From NCBI RefSeq assembly GCF_030010625.1, contig NZ_JASCXN010000045.1, forward strand, positions 1 through 52,535: a stretch of 52,535 bases of DNA, written 5' to 3'. Source of the DNA: Streptomyces sp. CC208A. GTDB lineage: Bacteria > Actinomycetota > Actinomycetes > Streptomycetales > Streptomycetaceae. Position numbers and translations under genes: made by a program. The notes beneath the pieces were generated by a model. That model ran no database searches and was not told the DNA's origin. It worked only from the letters and a program-made list of their open reading frames with translations. Positions 10,127-17,718 of the stretch are shown here, piece after piece. Position 1 is the first letter of the stretch, and every line of letters starts with the position of its first letter.

Positions 10127-11013
10127 CGCGAGCTCCGGCGTTGCAGGGGCAGATAGACGGCCATGACGAGCCCGGCGACGACGACCATGTCGAGGCTGAG
10201 GGCGAGCGCCACGTTCTCCTGGCCGACCAGGACGTTGCCGGAGAGGGCGTCGGAGATCTGCAGGGTGACGAGTGGGACGGTGCTGCCGACCATCGCGGCG
10301 GCGGTGGCGTACGCGGCGAAGGCGCTGCCGAACAGCAGCACGAGCCCGCCGAGCAGACTCGGCGTCAGGACGGGCAGGGCGACGTGCAGCCAGTACTGGA
10401 GGGTGGTGGCGCCGTTGTTGCGGGCGGCCTCGCGCCACTGGGTGCGCAGGCCGTCGAGGGCCGGCGTGATGGTGAGCACCATCAACGGGATCAGGAAGTA
10501 CAGGTAGACGATGACCAGGCCCCAGAAGCTGTACAGGCTCCAGCCCCGGTCGGCGAGGCCCAGATGCCGGGTGAGGACGCCGGAGTTGCCGAGGGTGGCG
10601 ACGAACGCGAAGGCGAGGGGGACGCCGCCGAAGTTGGCGAGCACGCCGGAGCCGGTGAGCACGGCCTCGCGCAGGGCGCGGGAGCGGGAGGTGACGACGG
10701 CCTGGGCGAGCGGAAGGCCGAGCAGGGCGGCCAGTCCTGCGGCGGTCGCGGAGAGCTTGACGCTACCGAGGAGCGCGGTGAGGTAGGCGCCCTGGAGCGA
10801 GGCGGTCAGGTTCCCCGTGCCGTACGAGCTCGCGCCGGTGGCCGGGTCGTCGACGGTGAGGGCGCCGCCGAGCATGGCGACGGCGGGGACGCCGAAGGCG
10901 AGCGCGGTGAACGCGAGCAGCGGGACGACGGCGAGCCAGGCGGGGGAGCGGCGGCGCCGCCGCCGGGCAGGGGTCTGCCCGGCGGCGACGGCGACGGTTG
11001 CGGAGGCCGTCAT
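10114..11013 (-). CDS. ABC transporter permease (first subunit)
   Basis: A 299-residue permease with an Arg-rich cytoplasmic N-terminus (ARRRRRRSPAW) and about six membrane helices. The EAA loop is EAARNNGATTLQYWLHVALP. It is PotB/PhnU-like and pairs with the permease at 9281. Its ATG overlaps the stop of the binding-protein gene by 4 nt (11010-11013). Confidence 0.9.
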   Translation of the reverse strand: MTASATVAVAAGQTPARRRRRRSPAWLAVVPLLAFTALAFGVPAVAMLGGALTVDDPATGASSYGTGNLTASLQGAYLTALLGSVKLSATAAGLAALLGLPLAQAVVTSRSRALREAVLTGSGVLANFGGVPLAFAFVATLGNSGVLTRHLGLADRGWSLYSFWGLVIVYLYFLIPLMVLTITPALDGLRTQWREAARNNGATTLQYWLHVALPVLTPSLLGGLVLLFGSAFAAYATAAAMVGSTVPLVTLQISDALSGNVLVGQENVALALSLDMVVVAGLVMAVYLPLQRRSSRWLD

Positions 11014-12173
11014 CCGGAGACGGCCTTGCCCCAGCCCTGGGCGAGCACCGTCTTGGCCTTGGCCTGCTGGGCCTCGGCCGGGAAGGACGGGACGCCGGAG
11101 ACGGCGGGCAGCCGGAGGGCGGCGGCCTGGTCGAGGGTGCCCGCCTTCTCCATGGCGGACATCAGGACCGGGCGGGCGAAGCCCTTGAGCCACAGGTTCT
11201 GGCCCTCGGCGCTGTAGAGGTACTCCTGCCACAGGCGGGCGGCCGCCGGGTGCGGGGCGTCCTTGTTGATCGCCTGCGAGTAGTACTGGGCGTAGCGGCC
11301 GTCGGCGGGGACGGCGACCTTCCAGTCGAGGCCCTTGGCCTTGAACTCCTGGGCGTAGCCGGCGTTCAGGTAGTCCCAGTCGATGCTGATGGGCGTCTCG
11401 CCCTTCTCGACCGTGGCGGGGGTGGACTCGACGGGGTTGAAGTTGCCGTTCTTCTTCAGCTCGGCGAAGAAGTCGAGACCGGGCTGGATGTCGTCGAAGG
11501 AGCCGCCCCGGGCGAGGGCCGCCGCGAAGACGCCGGCGAACGCGGAACCGGACTTGGTGGGGTTGCCGTTGAGGGCGACCTGACCCTTGTACTCCGGCTT
11601 GAGGAGGTCCTGGAAGGTGGTGGGGCAGTTCTTGACGCGCTTGGCGTCGCAGCCGATGGAGACGTAACCGCCGTAGTCGTTGTACCAGCGGGCCTCCGCG
11701 TCCTTCTGCCCCTCGGGGATGTCGTTCCAGGCGGTCACCTTGTAGGGGGCGAGGAGCCCCTGCTGGGCGGCGGCGAGCGCGAAGGAGCTGCCCAGGTCGA
11801 GGACGTCGGGCGCGCGGTCCTGCCCCTTGCGGGAGGTGACGGCGTTGATCTCGTCCTGGCTGGAGGCGTCCGGGTTCTCGACCTCGACCTTGATGCCGTA
11901 CTTCTGCTGGAAGCCGTCGATCAGGGCGCCGTAGTTGGCCCAGTCGCGGGGCAGCGCGATGGCGTGGAGCGTGCCCTCCTTCTTCGCCGCGGCGACGAGG
12001 GCGTCCATGCCTCCGAGGTCGGCGGCGGAAGTGGCGGTGGCGGCGTTCTTGCCGTCGGCGGTGGTGCCGGTGTTCTCCGGGGCGGCGCCGCAGGCGGTGA
12101 GGGCGAGGGCGGCGACGAGGGCGAGGGAACCGCCGAGGACGGCGTTTCTCGGGAGGTGCGCGGGGACGGGCAC
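11010..12173 (-). CDS. ABC transporter substrate-binding lipoprotein (2-aminoethylphosphonate/PotD-like)
   Basis: A 387-residue lipoprotein with a type II signal peptide (LALVAALALTACG, Cys at about residue 29), anchoring it outside the membrane. The mature part has features of family-1 periplasmic binding proteins of the PotD/Fe3+/PhnS group: KYGIKVEVENPDASS, APDVLDLGSSFALAAAQ, ISIDWDYLNAGY, and a C-terminal HPAAARLWQEYLYSAEGQNL. The start is GTG 12173, 6 nt after GGAG. It is the first gene of a five-gene operon. The PhnS/PhnF-like context (UTRA GntR divergent, HAD phosphatase downstream) suggests a phosphonate or phosphate ester as ligand, but the sequence does not prove it. Confidence 0.88.
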   Translation of the reverse strand: MPVPAHLPRNAVLGGSLALVAALALTACGAAPENTGTTADGKNAATATSAADLGGMDALVAAAKKEGTLHAIALPRDWANYGALIDGFQQKYGIKVEVENPDASSQDEINAVTSRKGQDRAPDVLDLGSSFALAAAQQGLLAPYKVTAWNDIPEGQKDAEARWYNDYGGYVSIGCDAKRVKNCPTTFQDLLKPEYKGQVALNGNPTKSGSAFAGVFAAALARGGSFDDIQPGLDFFAELKKNGNFNPVESTPATVEKGETPISIDWDYLNAGYAQEFKAKGLDWKVAVPADGRYAQYYSQAINKDAPHPAAARLWQEYLYSAEGQNLWLKGFARPVLMSAMEKAGTLDQAAALRLPAVSGVPSFPAEAQQAKAKTVLAQGWGKAVSG

Positions 12174-12202
12174 GGAATCTCCAGGAAGAGGTCGAGGGTT
12201 CA

Positions 12203-12218
12203 ACTTGTCTGAACAAGT
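12203..12218. promoter_or_regulatory. inverted repeat, candidate GntR operator of the ABC operon
   Basis: ACTTGT (12203-12208) and ACAAGT (12213-12218) are perfect arms around a CTGA spacer, 30 bp upstream of the binding-protein GTG. This size fits the short palindromes bound by HutC/PhnF-type GntR regulators. The divergent regulator at 12375 is the obvious candidate binder. Confidence 0.55.
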
Positions 12219-12339
12219 CGGCCTCAGTACGCCCGGCGCCGATGACGTGAAAGTAAACAGGTGTGGAACGGCTCCCCGCCATTCCCTGCACATTGGCGAT
12301 GCTTTCCGGCCACGGACCCACTCCACTACCCTGATAGCC

Positions 12340-12358
12340 GGTGTGCACACGGCACACC
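12340..12358. promoter_or_regulatory. inverted repeat in the gntR leader
   Basis: GGTGTGC (12340-12346) and GCACACC (12352-12358) pair around a 5-nt spacer, directly before the GGAGGGA ribosome site of the regulator. It could be an autoregulatory operator or a short leader hairpin. It does not match the ACTTGT palindrome at 12203. Confidence 0.35.
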
Positions 12359-12374
12359 GAGGAGGGAACCACCG

Positions 12375-13118
12375 ATGACCGCGCGCCACGAGCAGATCGC
12401 CGCCGAGCTGAGGCGGGCGGTCCAGCGCGAGGAGTACCCGGTCGGCGCCCGGCTGCCCGCCGAGACCGAACTCGCGGCCCGGTACGGCGTCTCCCGCGGC
12501 ACCGTCCGCCAGGCCGTCGCCGCCCTCACCGCCGAGGGCCTCATCGGCTCACGGCAGGGCGCCCGCCGCGTCGTCCTGGCCGGCCGCCGCAGCCAGAGCT
12601 TCGCCGAACTCCGCAGCTTCGCCCAGTGGGCCCAGGCCATGGGCCGCGAGGCCACCGGCCGCGTCGTCGCCCAGGAGTACCGCCCGGCCACCCCCGAGGA
12701 CGCCGCCCGACTGCACCTCCCCGACGGCGTTCCCCTCCTCAACGTGCTGCGCGTCCGCGGCCTCGACGGCGAACCGGTCCTGGTCGAACGCACCGTCTAC
12801 GCCGACTGGATCTCCCCCGCCGTCGAGACCGCCGACCCCGACTGCCCCTCGGTCACCCAGCACCTCTACGACCGCACGGGCCTGGTCTTCGCCCACGGCG
12901 AGCACGTCATCGACGCGGTCGCCGCCGGCGTCCAGGACGCCGGCCTCCTCACCGTCCGCCGCACCAGCCCCCTCCTCCGCGTCCGCCGCGTCACCACCAC
13001 CCACGACGGCCGCCCCGTCGAATGGTCCGACGACCGCTACCGCCCCGACGCGGTGACCTTCACCGTCCACAACGCGATCGGCCACAGCCCCCTGGTGCGG
13101 ACGCCGGCGGACACCTAG
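12375..13118 (+). CDS. GntR-family regulator with UTRA domain (HutC/PhnF-like)
   Basis: A 247-residue regulator. Residues 1-70 are the GntR winged helix (EEYPVGARLPAETELAARYG, VSRGTVRQAVAALTAEGLI). Residues 90-240 are a UTRA ligand-binding domain (FAELRSFAQWAQAMGREATG, LNVLRVRGLDGEPVLVERT, HGEHVIDAVAAG, PLLRVRRVTTTHDGRPVEWS). It diverges from the ABC/HAD-EEP operon and should repress it until the imported compound or a metabolite binds the UTRA domain. The ATG follows GGAGGGA. Its TAG stop overlaps the convergent neighbour's stop in the shared tetranucleotide CTAG. Confidence 0.92.
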   Translation: MTARHEQIAAELRRAVQREEYPVGARLPAETELAARYGVSRGTVRQAVAALTAEGLIGSRQGARRVVLAGRRSQSFAELRSFAQWAQAMGREATGRVVAQEYRPATPEDAARLHLPDGVPLLNVLRVRGLDGEPVLVERTVYADWISPAVETADPDCPSVTQHLYDRTGLVFAHGEHVIDAVAAGVQDAGLLTVRRTSPLLRVRRVTTTHDGRPVEWSDDRYRPDAVTFTVHNAIGHSPLVRTPADT

Positions 13119-13552
13119 GCGAGGGCCAGGGTCGCGAAGGCGCCACCGACGTCGACGACGGCACACCACTCCGACCAGGCCCTGGGGACGACACGCCCCG
13201 AACGGTGGTGGACGACGTCCCAGACGCCATGGGCCAGCCAGCCGACGGCGATCACCCGCAGCCCCCACGTACCGTCGACGGCCAGAGCGAGGAGGGCGAC
13301 GGCCGCGAACCCGGCGAGGCCCACGACCTGGACCGCCAGGACCCGCGCCCCCCGCAGCTCGCCGCGGAACGCGCCGAAGAGCAGGTAGCACACGGGCATC
13401 ACGGCGAGGAGACCGGCGAGCAGCCCGAGGGGCGGTACGCCGTCGACGAAGGTCGCGACCACCAGGGCGACCGCGGCGATCGTGGGCCAGCGGTGCGACA
13501 GACGGCGGGACAGGGGCACAGGAGTGTCGTCGCGTGCGGAGCCGGTTGCCAT
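13115..13552 (-). CDS. small multi-pass membrane protein, unknown function
   Basis: A 145-residue protein with about four hydrophobic segments (WPTIAAVALVVATFVDG, LLAGLLAVMPVCYLLFGAF, VLAVQVVGLAGFAAVALLAL, then WLAHGVWDVVHH). The His-rich HGVWDVVHHRSG is a recognisable motif but I cannot name a family. The ATG at 13552 follows GAGAGGAAGG. It ends tail-to-tail with gntR (4-nt overlap), so it is unlikely to share its transcript. Confidence 0.75.
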   Translation of the reverse strand: MATGSARDDTPVPLSRRLSHRWPTIAAVALVVATFVDGVPPLGLLAGLLAVMPVCYLLFGAFRGELRGARVLAVQVVGLAGFAAVALLALAVDGTWGLRVIAVGWLAHGVWDVVHHRSGRVVPRAWSEWCAVVDVGGAFATLALA

Positions 13553-13826
13553 GGCGGACCTTCCTCTCGGATCGATTCGGGCGGCTTCAGGAAGACCCGG
13601 GTCGATCGACTCCCGGGACCCGTCAGGCGTCGCCGGCCCTCGCGTCCACTGTCGTGCCGATACCGGCCGGGCGGAACAGGCCGCCGGGCCGATGTCCGTT
13701 TCTTCGGGGCACGCGTCCTTCCGGCTCGCCGGGAGATCCAACGCCCCTAATAATTCCCAAAACGGACATAGGGTCATATGCGGGTCGGCGGCATGCCGGC
13801 CGCCTCATGACGGAGAGGTGCAGGCA

Positions 13827-14846
13827 TTGGGAAGCGTTGACGCGGCGGCCGCCCGCCGGATGACCGACTCCCTGTTCATCGAGCGCGAGTGGCGCAGCCC
13901 GAGCTCATCACGGTTCTGGGTGCTCCTGGTCCTGGCGTCGGTCATCGCGAGCGCCGGCGTGATCGGCGACTCCACCGCCACGGTCATCGGCGCGATGATC
14001 GTGGCCCCGCTGATGACACCGATCCTCGGAACCGCACTGGCCCTGGTCCTCGCCGACCGGACGCACGTCGTGCGCAGCGCACTGCTCGTGCTGGGCGGGG
14101 CGGTGGCGGTGGTGTGCATCGGCATGGTGCTGGGCTGGATCGTCTCACCGCCGGACGCCTTCGCCACCAACAGCCAGGTCGCCTCCCGTATCAGCCCGCG
14201 CCTGATCGACCTCTTCGCCGCGCTGGCCACCGGAACCGTCGGCGCGTTCGCCCTCGTCCGTACCGACATCTCCGACGCCCTGCCGGGCGTCGCCATCGCC
14301 ATCTCCCTCGTCCCGCCCCTGGCCGTCACCGGACTGCTGATCGCGGTGCACCGCTACCACGACGCCGGAGAGTCCGCGCTCCTGTTCGCCACCAACGTCG
14401 CCGCCATCGTCGCCACCGGTACCCTCGTCTTCCTCGCCTATCGCGTCCGCGACGCGGCCGAGCAGGCCGGACTGACCGTCGGGGCGTTCCACAGCCGCAC
14501 CGTCGTCGCGGTCGCGGCCGTCCTCCTCCTCATCGCCGTCCCCCTCACCATCGGCACCATCGCCGTCGTCCGCGACCGGACCCTGGCCGCCGACGCCCGC
14601 CCCGTCGCCGACCGCTGGGCCGCGGCCGGCGCCTGGCAGATCGCCTCCGTCGAGGCCCGCCACGGCGTCATCCTCATCGACGTCCTCGGCCTGCCACCCC
14701 AACCCGCCCCCACCGCCCTGCGCGCCGCCCTCGACCGAGCCGGCATGAGCGACGCCGACCTCCAGCTCCGCCTCGTGGGAGGCCGCACCCACTGGTGCCC
14801 CGCAGGCGCCACCACCTGCACCGTGGAACACGCCCGCACCGACTGA
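13827..14846 (+). CDS. DUF389 / TIGR00341-type membrane protein (short form)
   Basis: About 340 residues. The core VIASAGVIGDSTATVIGAMI followed by VAPLMTPILGTALALVL is the DUF389 signature. Six or more membrane helices follow, including VAIAISLVPPLAVTGLLIAV. A soluble C-terminal domain of about 90 residues has ATTCTVEH near its end. The usual longer N-terminal regulatory domain is absent. Function is unknown across the family; transport is suspected. The start is ambiguous: TTG 13827 lies 9 nt after GGAGAG, GTG 13818 is too close to that site, and ATG 13860 has none. The 274-bp upstream gap contains an AT-rich stretch near 13748-13780 that probably holds the promoter. Confidence 0.8.
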   Translation: MGSVDAAAARRMTDSLFIEREWRSPSSSRFWVLLVLASVIASAGVIGDSTATVIGAMIVAPLMTPILGTALALVLADRTHVVRSALLVLGGAVAVVCIGMVLGWIVSPPDAFATNSQVASRISPRLIDLFAALATGTVGAFALVRTDISDALPGVAIAISLVPPLAVTGLLIAVHRYHDAGESALLFATNVAAIVATGTLVFLAYRVRDAAEQAGLTVGAFHSRTVVAVAAVLLLIAVPLTIGTIAVVRDRTLAADARPVADRWAAAGAWQIASVEARHGVILIDVLGLPPQPAPTALRAALDRAGMSDADLQLRLVGGRTHWCPAGATTCTVEHARTD

Positions 14847-14875
14847 CCGGCAGCCCCGACCCGCCGCGGAACGAT

Positions 14876-14900
14876 GCCCCGGACGGGGGACGTCCGGGGC
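14876..14900. terminator. hairpin terminator
   Basis: GCCCCGGAC (14876-14884) pairs perfectly with GTCCGGGGC (14892-14900) around a 7-nt loop. It sits between the convergent DUF389 gene and the small ABM-fold gene. Confidence 0.65.
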
Positions 14901-14935
14901 GGACGACAACGTTCGGGAACGGCCCGAACTCGCCC

Positions 14936-15229
14936 CTACCGAACGACGACGTTGTGCGCCGGAGTGATCGAGGGCTGCGCGTCGGCGTGGCCGAGGTCTG
15001 CCAGGATCGGCCCGAAGGTCTTCGCGTGGATCTCAAGGGCCTCCACGCTCTCCCAGACCTCGGTCACACGGAACCCGCCGTCAACCGGCCCCGCCGCGTG
15101 CGAGATGAGCCCCGCGTTCGGCAGGTCGGCGAACTGTGTGAAGCCCTGACCGTCGGTCACGCGTGCGATGACCGCGTCGTAGAGCTCCTGCCCGGCGCCA
15201 GGGAGGTCGAAGGTGACGATGATGGCCAT
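14936..15229 (-). CDS. small antibiotic-biosynthesis-monooxygenase (ABM) fold protein
   Basis: A 97-residue protein resembling dimeric alpha/beta-barrel ABM/quinol monooxygenase proteins: AIIVTFDLPGAGQELYDAVI at the N-terminus, then GGFRVTEVWESVEALEIHAK and FGPILADLG. Such proteins can be oxygenases or have no known enzymatic role; no catalytic residue is diagnostic here. The ATG at 15229 follows CAGGAG. It is probably monocistronic. The 210-bp spacer upstream shows nothing else coding. Confidence 0.75.
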   Translation of the reverse strand: MAIIVTFDLPGAGQELYDAVIARVTDGQGFTQFADLPNAGLISHAAGPVDGGFRVTEVWESVEALEIHAKTFGPILADLGHADAQPSITPAHNVVVR

Positions 15230-15439
15230 GCGGATACTCCTGTCCTGGTGCGCCGCGCGAGTGCGGCAACGTCCACCTCCGATCCTATCCCTGAGTGATC
15301 GGTCGCCTCCGAAGAGTGAGGGAGGGTTCTTTCGACGCTCGGAGCCCAGGACGTACCGATCGGGCATCCACCCGCCACAAGGCGAACCGCCGACCCCGGA
15401 GGATCGTGCGCGGACGGACGCCCCGGCAACCGCTGGCGA

Positions 15440-16123
15440 CTACGCCGCCCCGGCCAAGGAGGCCGAAGCCGGGGCGGGAGCCCTCAGGTTGCGGGCGAAG
15501 ACACCCGCCAGCAACCCCATGAACAACAGGATCGGCAGCGCCTCCAGCGGTGCCAGCTCGGGACGGGCCACACCGGCGACGGTGACCAGCACGAAGACGC
15601 CCGCCGCCGCGATCGCCGCCCGCAGCAGCCGGGTGTGCGCGGGAAGCGCCAGGGCGAGGAAGGCGATGCCGGTGGTCGCGGCGGCCGCCTTGAGCTGAGC
15701 GATCACGTACAGGGCCGTCACCGGCACCGCGGCGACCGGCTCCACCGCCGATGCCTGAGCCGCGTGGACGGCGAGCACGGCGTTCTCCACCATGTCCAGG
15801 GCGCCGGCCGCGACCATCGCGGCGAGACTGAACACGCCGAGCGGACGGGAGACCGTCAGGGCCCTGGCCGCGGTGAAGGCGGTCAGATAGGCGACGACGA
15901 AGAGGGTGTCGAAGGCCATCCACGACAACACGGCGTCCGCACTGTCGTTGAGGGGCCGCAGGAAAGCGCCGGAGGACAGCGGCACGTCGGTGGGCTGAAG
16001 GTGCACGTCCGCGTGGAGGGCGGCAAGAACCTGGAAGGCGACCGCACAGGCGAAGGTCACCAGAGCCCCGATGAGACCGGCGCGGTACAGCGCCCGGTCC
16101 GCGGGCGTCAGGGGTGTGGTCAT
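15440..16123 (-). CDS. multi-pass membrane protein in a MerR-led operon
   Basis: A 227-residue integral membrane protein with about six hydrophobic helices (LIGALVTFACAVAFQVLAAL, FDTLFVVAYLTAFTAARAL, FSLAAMVAAGALDMVENAVL, TGIAFLALALPAHTRLLRAA, LPILLFMGLLAGVFAR). It resembles DUF4386-like proteins in size and layout, but I cannot assign a family firmly. Its ATG overlaps the MerR stop by 4 nt (16120-16123), so the two are translationally coupled and the membrane protein is the probable effector of that regulator. Confidence 0.75.
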   Translation of the reverse strand: MTTPLTPADRALYRAGLIGALVTFACAVAFQVLAALHADVHLQPTDVPLSSGAFLRPLNDSADAVLSWMAFDTLFVVAYLTAFTAARALTVSRPLGVFSLAAMVAAGALDMVENAVLAVHAAQASAVEPVAAVPVTALYVIAQLKAAAATTGIAFLALALPAHTRLLRAAIAAAGVFVLVTVAGVARPELAPLEALPILLFMGLLAGVFARNLRAPAPASASLAGAA

Positions 16124-16566
16124 CGGTCGTTCTCCGCCCCGGACACCGGAAGCACGGCATCGGCGATGAAGTCGCCCCCGTCCCGACGGGACTCCATCCG
16201 CTCGACGGCGTGAACGAGCCGCTCGCGCAACCCGGTGAGTTCCTCCAACTGCCGCTCCACTGCCGCGATGCGCCCGCGCAACAGCTCGACGGCGTGGGTC
16301 ACCGGACAGTCCGGGACCTGATCGCAGGCGTCCGCCAGTTCCTTGATCTCATCCAGCCTCAGGCCCAGCCCCTGGCCGACCCGGATGAAGACGAGCCGGT
16401 CCAGTGCCCTGGGCGGATACCGGCGATGGTCGCCACTCGTCCTCTCCGGGAGCGGAAGGAGCCCCTCCCGCTCGTAGAAGCGGATGGCATCCACCGAGAC
16501 GCCACCGGCACGCGCCAGTGCTCCGATGCTGAACCGGGATGCTCCCGGCAGGATGGTTGTGGTCAT
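16120..16566 (-). CDS. MerR-family transcriptional regulator
   Basis: A 148-residue regulator. Residues 10-78 are the MerR winged helix (FSIGALARAGGVSVDAIRFY, EREGLLPLPERTSGDHRRY, then RLVFIRVGQGLGLRLDEIKE). A dimerisation coiled coil follows (RGRIAAVERQLEELTGLRER). Two cysteines, in ACDQVPDCPV, sit where metal-responsive MerR proteins carry ligands, so a metal or thiol signal is possible but unproven. The ATG at 16566 has no ribosome site, but a TAGCGT hexamer ends 7 nt before it, implying a leaderless mRNA. It is the first gene of a two-gene operon with the membrane protein. Confidence 0.9.
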   Translation of the reverse strand: MTTTILPGASRFSIGALARAGGVSVDAIRFYEREGLLPLPERTSGDHRRYPPRALDRLVFIRVGQGLGLRLDEIKELADACDQVPDCPVTHAVELLRGRIAAVERQLEELTGLRERLVHAVERMESRRDGGDFIADAVLPVSGAENDR

Positions 16567-16573
16567 GTCCGCG

Positions 16574-16605
16574 ACGCTAGACCCTGGACATGACTCCAGG
16601 TTCAA
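16574..16605 (-). promoter_or_regulatory. MerR-type promoter and operator with long spacer
   Basis: On the minus strand TTGAAC (16605-16600) and TAGCGT (16579-16574) are separated by 20 bp (19 bp if CTAGCG is the -10). The spacer contains the inverted repeat CCTGGA (16583-16588) / TCCAGG (16595-16600). A dyad in an over-long spacer is the hallmark of MerR-controlled promoters. The start point would fall at the ATG of merR. Confidence 0.7.
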
Positions 16606-16801
16606 CCCCTCCTCCCGTGACCCCCACCACAACACCGGAACCGCGTCCTCCTGAGCGGCCACCCGGCCCCTCTCCTTCCACCTGCCGCGGCCGGAGACCG
16701 CGGACCACGCACAGCTGGTACGCCGGAACCACCTGCGCGGCGGCCAAGTCCCGGCCCTGGAGCCGGTGGACCCGGCCCGGTCGGCCACCCCACGTGAGGG
16801 C

Positions 16802-17716
16802 TCAGAAGTTGCCGTAGTTGACCTGCCAGGTGGGCAGTCCCATGCGGCGCCACACCGCGACCACCCGGTCCCGGTCGTCGAGCGACACACGGACCGCGTA
16901 GCGGTGGCGGACGTGTGCGTCGAACAGCTCGGTCTTGACGAGGTCGTCGGAGCGGCCGTCGCCGGAGGCGCGCATCCACAGCTCGTCGTAGGGCACCTCG
17001 TACCGCTCCAGCCAGGCCTCGGTCAGGGCGCGGTGGTCCTCGCTGCGGCCGGAGAGGAGGACGATGCGGTCCTGGTGGGAGGCACGGAAGGCGCGCAGGG
17101 CGTCGCGGACCGGGACGTTGAGCAGGTCGAGGTCGCAGCGGCTGAAATCGTACGGTCCGCGGTCGCCGCGCAGCGCGAGGGTGCCGTCGATGTCGCACAG
17201 GACGGCCGACGGCAACGCGGGGTCGGGGACGTACGGGGTGACGGCGGGCCGGTCGTTGAGCCAGTCGTCGGTGAGCCGCCAGCCGCCACGGGTGGCCTTG
17301 GCGTGCTTCTCGGCGAGGATACGGATGATCTCCTCGCCGACGGGCCGCTCGCGGGCCGCGTCGCGGCGGACGCACTCGTCGACGGGCACGGCGGTGAAGT
17401 CGTGCACGACGAAGGTGGCCTCACGGCCGGCCAGGGCCGCCTTCAGCCTCCGCGGGATGTGCGGGGTGAGGTGGGTGTTGTCGACGACGACGTCGAAGCC
17501 GCCGTCGACGGCCGCGCGCACGGCGACGTCCTGGATGTCGAGCACCGTCTGCTCGTGGACCCGCGAGCGGCGGTCGCCGCTCGGCAGGTCGAGCATGGTG
17601 CGCAGGTCGTCGAGGTTGACGCGGCGCATCCGGCCCTCGGCACGCTCCTGCAGGGCGCGGGCGGCGGTCGTCTTGCCGGAGGCCGGCAGTCCGGTCATCA
17701 CGTGGACCACGGGCAC
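16802..17716 (-). CDS. polynucleotide 5'-kinase / 3'-phosphatase (T4 Pnkp-like)
   Basis: A 304-residue two-domain RNA/DNA end-healing enzyme. Residues 1-150 are a P-loop kinase: Walker A GLPASGKTT (9-17) and VNLDDLRTML, with Asp/Arg placed like the catalytic D35/R38 of T4 Pnkp. Residues 168-304 are an acylphosphatase-type HAD domain: nucleophile motif LCDIDGTL (D175, D177) and IVLLSGRSED. It should phosphorylate 5'-OH ends and remove 3' or 2',3'-cyclic phosphates, making ends ligatable. It starts 2 nt after the RNA-ligase stop, so the two form one coupled unit. Length and domain order match T4 Pnkp. Confidence 0.9.
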   Translation of the reverse strand: MPVVHVMTGLPASGKTTAARALQERAEGRMRRVNLDDLRTMLDLPSGDRRSRVHEQTVLDIQDVAVRAAVDGGFDVVVDNTHLTPHIPRRLKAALAGREATFVVHDFTAVPVDECVRRDAARERPVGEEIIRILAEKHAKATRGGWRLTDDWLNDRPAVTPYVPDPALPSAVLCDIDGTLALRGDRGPYDFSRCDLDLLNVPVRDALRAFRASHQDRIVLLSGRSEDHRALTEAWLERYEVPYDELWMRASGDGRSDDLVKTELFDAHVRHRYAVRVSLDDRDRVVAVWRRMGLPTWQVNYGNF

Positions 17717-17718
17717 GG

